Source: Ruminococcus flavefaciens
GTDB lineage: Bacteria > Bacillota > Clostridia > Oscillospirales > Ruminococcaceae
DNA: 64,000 bases
Reading direction: 5' to 3'
Assembly: GCF_900116855.1 (NCBI RefSeq)
Contig: NZ_UETD01000009.1
Span: forward strand, 154,745-218,744
This document shows, in pieces, positions 59,973 to 64,000 of the stretch (its first letter is position 1; the number at the start of each line of letters is the position of its first letter). A model generated the notes under the pieces. It did not search any database and was not told where the DNA came from. It was given only the letters and a program-made list of their open reading frames with translations. The translations under genes and the position numbers were made by a program.

Positions 59973-62900
59973 TGCGGCAAAAGCGGTAGTTGATGTGTTC
60001 GCAGGTCAGCCCTATCTCACCCCTACATACATGATCGACAGAGGCTCTGAAACACGCCTGACCGATACCGACGAGGAATTTACAGGCTGGGCAAATCAGA
60101 AGCTTATCCCTGCACTGACCGATGATATGATACTGGAGCGTATCCGCAAAATTCAGCGTGCAAACCAGATAAAGCCGTCCGACAAACTGGAGGGGCGGTA
60201 TAACCTCACGATCGAAATGGAAACAGGTGTCGGCAAGACTTACACCTACATCAAGACCATGTATGAGCTGAACAAGGCTTACGGCTGGAGCAAGTTTATA
60301 GTGGTTGTACCGAGCGTAGCTATCCGTGAGGGTGTGTACAAGTCTTTCCAGATCACGCAGGAGCATTTCGCTGAGGAATACGGCAAGAAGATACGCTTTT
60401 TCATCTATAACTCTGCGCGCCTGACTGAGATTGACCGCTTTGCAAGTGATAGCAATATCAATGTTATGATCATCAATTCGCAGGCGTTCAACGCAAAGGG
60501 CAAAGACGCAAGGCGTATCTATATGAAGCTCGATGAGTTCCGTTCTCGCCGCCCGATCGACATTATAGCAAAGACAAATCCCGTGCTTATTATTGACGAA
60601 CCGCAGTCTGTTGAGGGTAAGCAGACAAAGGAGCGATTGAAAGAATTCAAGCCTATTCTCACACTCCGCTATTCCGCTACCCATAAGTCGGACAGCATTT
60701 ACAACATGATCTACCGCCTTGACGCACTGGAAGCCTATAATAAAAAGCTCGTCAAGAAGATAGCAGTCAAGGGCATAAGTGCCAGCGGCACAACGGGAAC
60801 AGAAGGTTTTGTTTTCCTTGAAAGTATCAACGTATCTGGTGCAAATCCGACTGCGACTATTCGCTTTAACGTGAATGGAAAAACATCAGTACGTCAGACA
60901 AGTCGTATAGTTAACGAAGGATTTAATATTTATGACCATTCAGGTCAACGCGAAGAATATAAGAATGGCTTTACCATTTCACGAATCGACGCAAGGGACG
61001 ATCATATCGAATTTATCAACGGTAAAAAGCTGTTTCTCGGTGATATTATGGGCAGCATAGACGAGGAGCAGATTCGCCGTATCCAGATACATGAAACGAT
61101 AGTATCTCATATCGAACGTGAAAGACAGCTTTTCCATAAGGGAATCAAAGTGTTGTCGCTTTTCTTTATTGATGAAGTTGCAAAGTACAAGCAGTATGAT
61201 GAATCAGGACAGCCTGTGAATGGTATCTATGCAGATATGTTTGAAGAAGAATACAAGGCTGTAATTGAGAATTATCAGCGTGAGTTCGGCGATGACGATT
61301 ACATACGCTATCTTGATGCAATCACAGCGGAAAGCACCCATGCAGGCTACTTCTCCGTTGACAAAAAGGGCAAGCTGACAGACGGCAAGATCGACAAGAA
61401 AGAACAGACCTCGGACGATGTTTCGGCTTATGACCTTATCATGAAAAACAAGGAACTGCTCCTTGACCGTGATCCGAAGCGTTCTCCTGTTCGATTTATC
61501 TTCTCGCACTCGGCACTCCGTGAGGGCTGGGATAATCCTAACGTATTCCAGATCTGTACCTTGAAACAGTCCACAAGTGAAGTGCGCAAGCGGCAGGAAG
61601 TCGGCAGAGGTCTGCGACTTTGCGTCAATGAGGACGGAGACAGAATGGACACAGGTGTTCTCGGAAATGAAGTCCATAACATCAATGTCCTGACCGTTAT
61701 TGCCAGTGAAAGCTATGACAGCTTTGCTAAAGGCTTGCAGAGCGAGATTGCAGAAGCAGTCGCATATAGGCCGAAGGCTGTTACTGCCGAGCTGTTCAAA
61801 GGCAGAGAGATCGTTGACAGCAAGGGCAACACTCAGTTCATTGATGATGATACCGCTCAGGCTATCTATGAGGATATGATCTCCAACGGATATATTAAAC
61901 GTGGACAGCTCACCGATAAATACTATGAGGATAAGGCTAACGGCGAGATTAAGGTTGCCGAGGAAGTTGCTGACAGTGCGGCAGCTGTCATCGAAATAAT
62001 CGACAGCATCTATGATGAACGTTCCGCACTTCCCGAAGATGCCCGTAAAAATAATGTTGAGCTTAAAGTTGATGATAAAAAGCTCGCTATGCCCGAATTT
62101 AAAGCTCTTTGGGAGAAGATTAATTCCAAATCCGTATATGTTGTGGATTTTGAGACTGATGAGCTTATCAAGAATGCTATCAACGCCCTGAACAGCAAAC
62201 TCAGGGTGCAGAAGATATTCTACAAGATCGAATCAGGCTCTATGGAGGGCATTGACTCCAAGGAGGCTCTTGAAAAGGGCGAGGCTATGAAGAAAAACGA
62301 GTCCGCCACTGAAACAAGAACTATCACCGCTAACAAGAGCGTGAAATATGACCTTATAGGCAAACTTGTTGCGGAAACTGGGCTTACAAGAAAAGATATT
62401 GTCTGCATTATGACAGGTATCGAGCCTGCTGTTTTCGAGCAGTATAAATACAATCCCGAAGAATTCATCCTCAAATCTGCTCAGCTTATAAACGAGCAGA
62501 AAGCAACGGCTATTATTGAGCATATTACTTATCATGTGCTTGATGACCGCTACGGCACGGACGTATTTACTGAGCCAACTATCAAGGGCAAGCTGAATGT
62601 CAATGCTATGAAAGCTCAGAAGCACCTTTACAATTATATCGTATATGACAGTACCAATGAGTATAATTTTGCAACCGAACTTGATACAAACAAGGATGTT
62701 GCGGTGTATGTTAAACTGCCAAATGGATTCTATATTTCAACACCTGTTGGAAAGTATAATCCTGATTGGGCTATCGCTTTCTATGAAGGTACAGTAAAGC
62801 ATATTTACTTTGTAGCAGAAACAAAGGGCTCACTTGAATCTCTTGAATTTGGACATATTTCGCCGTTAGAAAGAGCAAAAATACGTTGTGCAGAAAAACA

Positions 62901-62982
62901 CTTTAAGACAATAAGTGGTAATGATGTTGTTTATGAAGTAATAGACACCTATGACAAACTACTTAGTATCATAACAAAATAA
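59935..62982 (+). CDS. Type III restriction enzyme subunit (Res)
   Basis: 1015 aa, the usual length. A DEAD/DEAH helicase: Walker A METGVGKTYTYI, box II IIDEPQSVEG, SAT motif, and the C-terminal RecA domain with SALREGWDNPNVFQICTLK and RQEVGRGLRL. A PD-(D/E)xK nuclease is at the C-terminus (YNPDWAIAF, then VAETKGS). It translocates and cuts DNA at unmodified sites together with Mod. AAGGAG lies 12 nt upstream. It ends the operon; a weak minus-strand signal follows. Confidence 0.95.
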   Translation: MKLQFKHQKFQADAAKAVVDVFAGQPYLTPTYMIDRGSETRLTDTDEEFTGWANQKLIPALTDDMILERIRKIQRANQIKPSDKLEGRYNLTIEMETGVGKTYTYIKTMYELNKAYGWSKFIVVVPSVAIREGVYKSFQITQEHFAEEYGKKIRFFIYNSARLTEIDRFASDSNINVMIINSQAFNAKGKDARRIYMKLDEFRSRRPIDIIAKTNPVLIIDEPQSVEGKQTKERLKEFKPILTLRYSATHKSDSIYNMIYRLDALEAYNKKLVKKIAVKGISASGTTGTEGFVFLESINVSGANPTATIRFNVNGKTSVRQTSRIVNEGFNIYDHSGQREEYKNGFTISRIDARDDHIEFINGKKLFLGDIMGSIDEEQIRRIQIHETIVSHIERERQLFHKGIKVLSLFFIDEVAKYKQYDESGQPVNGIYADMFEEEYKAVIENYQREFGDDDYIRYLDAITAESTHAGYFSVDKKGKLTDGKIDKKEQTSDDVSAYDLIMKNKELLLDRDPKRSPVRFIFSHSALREGWDNPNVFQICTLKQSTSEVRKRQEVGRGLRLCVNEDGDRMDTGVLGNEVHNINVLTVIASESYDSFAKGLQSEIAEAVAYRPKAVTAELFKGREIVDSKGNTQFIDDDTAQAIYEDMISNGYIKRGQLTDKYYEDKANGEIKVAEEVADSAAAVIEIIDSIYDERSALPEDARKNNVELKVDDKKLAMPEFKALWEKINSKSVYVVDFETDELIKNAINALNSKLRVQKIFYKIESGSMEGIDSKEALEKGEAMKKNESATETRTITANKSVKYDLIGKLVAETGLTRKDIVCIMTGIEPAVFEQYKYNPEEFILKSAQLINEQKATAIIEHITYHVLDDRYGTDVFTEPTIKGKLNVNAMKAQKHLYNYIVYDSTNEYNFATELDTNKDVAVYVKLPNGFYISTPVGKYNPDWAIAFYEGTVKHIYFVAETKGSLESLEFGHISPLERAKIRCAEKHFKTISGNDVVYEVIDTYDKLLSIITK

Positions 62983-63026
62983 AAATGCAGCATATTATAT
63001 GCTACATTTTTGAGTTTTAATATTGG

Positions 63027-63860
63027 TTACAAAGTGATATTCACCCTACACACCCCAAAGCTCTGCTTCTCCCTTTCAAGCAACGTATCAGGGAACAAAT
63101 TGAGCCACTTGTGGCTGAAGCTGGTATTTCCGAAGTAAGCATCAAAGTTGGAAACAGGCAGAATGACATAATCCGAATCATCGGGCTTGTTGGCAACACA
63201 GTATGCGATGACTGTCTCAGCCACTTCATACGGCAGACCGTCGGGCAGCAGTGCCTTTATATGTGCCTTTTCATCATCAGATAAGGAAACGGTCTTATCC
63301 GCCGGCGGTCCGAGCTCCAAAGCATCCGCAAGCACATCATCAAACCGCAGAACCCACGCGCCCTTTGTATCGGGCGAATAGAGCGACACCTGATACTGCT
63401 TCACTTTATCTCTCCATACAGCGTCAAATTTAGTTTTCAGCGGCTCAGCGTTGGAGAGAGTAGTCTTGCTCATGTTTTCGCTGTTCTTGGTGATGAACTT
63501 TTCGACCTTGTGGACGTGCCTGTAAAACCAGCCTTTTCCCGTCTTATCCACCAATTCGGGAAACTCCTCATGCAAATCACTGAAATCAGTCCTGAACTGC
63601 CACTCCTCCTTCGGAGCGGCAGTTTTTTTGTCGGGGATACTGCACCATGCACACAGAGCTCTCCGTGCATAGTCGATATCAGGAGTGCCGTTTCTGAACA
63701 TATATCCCCGAGCGATTATAGTCAGCACACGGCTCAGACCCGTGAAGTCCTTCATCATTTCAAAGCTGAAACGGCCGAGGAAGGAAATGTCACGCTTTCC
63801 GCTGCATTTGTAAACAGGCTTGCCCGTGTAAGCCTTGAATTCTTCAATCTCGTTCAGCAT
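63027..63860 (-). CDS. Hypothetical protein
   Basis: 277 aa, soluble, family not recognised. Mixed alpha/beta with a Trp/His-rich middle (GKGWFYRHVHKVEKFI) and a C-terminal VILPVSNFDAYFGNTSFSHKW. Its ATG overlaps the upstream stop (TAATG), so it belongs to a minus-strand operon that converges on the restriction operon and begins outside the window. Confidence 0.75.
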   Translation of the reverse strand: MLNEIEEFKAYTGKPVYKCSGKRDISFLGRFSFEMMKDFTGLSRVLTIIARGYMFRNGTPDIDYARRALCAWCSIPDKKTAAPKEEWQFRTDFSDLHEEFPELVDKTGKGWFYRHVHKVEKFITKNSENMSKTTLSNAEPLKTKFDAVWRDKVKQYQVSLYSPDTKGAWVLRFDDVLADALELGPPADKTVSLSDDEKAHIKALLPDGLPYEVAETVIAYCVANKPDDSDYVILPVSNFDAYFGNTSFSHKWLNLFPDTLLEREKQSFGVCRVNITL

Positions 63861-64000
63861 TATTTCTCCCTCCTGACGTGCTTTTCGATCCTGTCATACA
63901 GCAGGTCGAAGAGCACTTTTCTTTTGCCCAGAGCAACTATGTACCTGACTGCTTCATCAGGCTTCATTACTGCTTCAATCAGCTTTTGGCACTCCTCTGC
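63860..64000 (-). CDS. Partial gene, hypothetical (5' end outside)
   Basis: The 3' end of an open frame of at least 46 codons, ending ...LFDLLYDRIEKHVRREK. It is charged and helical. It shares one base with the next start codon, with AGGAGG inside its end serving that gene. Nothing more can be said about function. Confidence 0.7.
   Translation of the reverse strand, partial: AEECQKLIEAVMKPDEAVRYIVALGKRKVLFDLLYDRIEKHVRREK

Larger units (their letters stand above)
45760..64000. mobile_element. Integrative island in tRNA-Ser with toxin-antitoxin and defence cargo (right end outside)
   Basis: Begins at the tRNA half, followed by TGCGAGAA repeats and two excisionase-like genes, then two TA pairs and the type III restriction operon. 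The integrase and the second att site are not visible to 64000. The extent to the right is inferred. Confidence 0.6.

Overview
The window looks like a chromosome segment of a Gram-positive gut or rumen Clostridia species, most probably Ruminococcus or a close relative in the Oscillospiraceae. The main reasons are a secreted CotH protein ending in a type I dockerin (cellulosome part), a GH16 glucanase lipoprotein with a carbohydrate-binding module, sigma-A promoters of the TTGACA-17-TATAAT type, strong AGGAGG ribosome binding sites, and clostridial hcp, agr and serine-recombinase families. The genus is an inference; no rRNA gene is present.

Backbone, 1-29.3 kb. A bacitracin-type ABC transporter with a histidine kinase (1-2.3 kb) is followed by a flavodoxin, an RTX-repeat lipase with a lipoprotein, and the GH16 glucanase. 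Next comes a five-gene GntR/ABC/CPBP-protease operon with a visible operator, then a SMI1/KNR4 protein, the CotH-dockerin protein, a DUF1848 protein, and a MacB-type ABC exporter preceded by tandem promoter-bearing repeats. After that are a 5'-truncated aldo/keto reductase, a dense hairpin cluster, an Hsp20 gene under a CIRCE operator, a membrane metallophosphoesterase, and a divergent Crp/Fnr regulator with ferredoxin and hcp (nitrosative stress). The last backbone genes here are a SirTM sirtuin and a zinc macrodomain protein (reversible ADP-ribosylation).

Mobilizable element, 29.28-43.48 kb. This 14.2-kb element carries a complete agr quorum-sensing system (agrA, agrC, agrB and a 45-aa agrD not among the longer ORFs), a solute-binding lipoprotein, a small secreted protein, a resolvase, relaxase and mobC with a probable oriT, a YhcG nuclease, and a large serine recombinase at its right end. 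It splits one PPOX/4Fe-4S gene: its N-terminal part lies at 43.48-43.81 kb and its C-terminal part at 28.99-29.28 kb. Joining them through a shared TTT core restores an uninterrupted 205-codon frame. Three promoters in the element (agrBD, lipoprotein, secreted protein) share one layout: two TGCC cores 20 bp apart, 7 bp, a TTGA -35, 17 bp, and a -10. This is probably the AgrA regulon.

Backbone again, 43.5-45.8 kb: Rrf2 regulator, NAD(P)-binding protein, an HsdR relic, and the 3' half of a tRNA-Ser(CGA) gene with its terminator.

Island in tRNA-Ser, from 45.8 kb to past the right edge. It starts with TGCGAGAA direct repeats and two excisionase-like HTH genes, then two nucleotidyltransferase toxin-antitoxin pairs, two small paralogous proteins, and a long defence operon (50.9-63 kb). 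The operon contains a SNF2-like helicase, DUF4391, a type III methyltransferase (Mod) and a type III restriction subunit (Res). A membrane DUF6680-like protein, a TIR protein, a two-TM membrane protein and an HNH endonuclease lie between the core genes. No integrase is seen, so it probably lies past the right edge.
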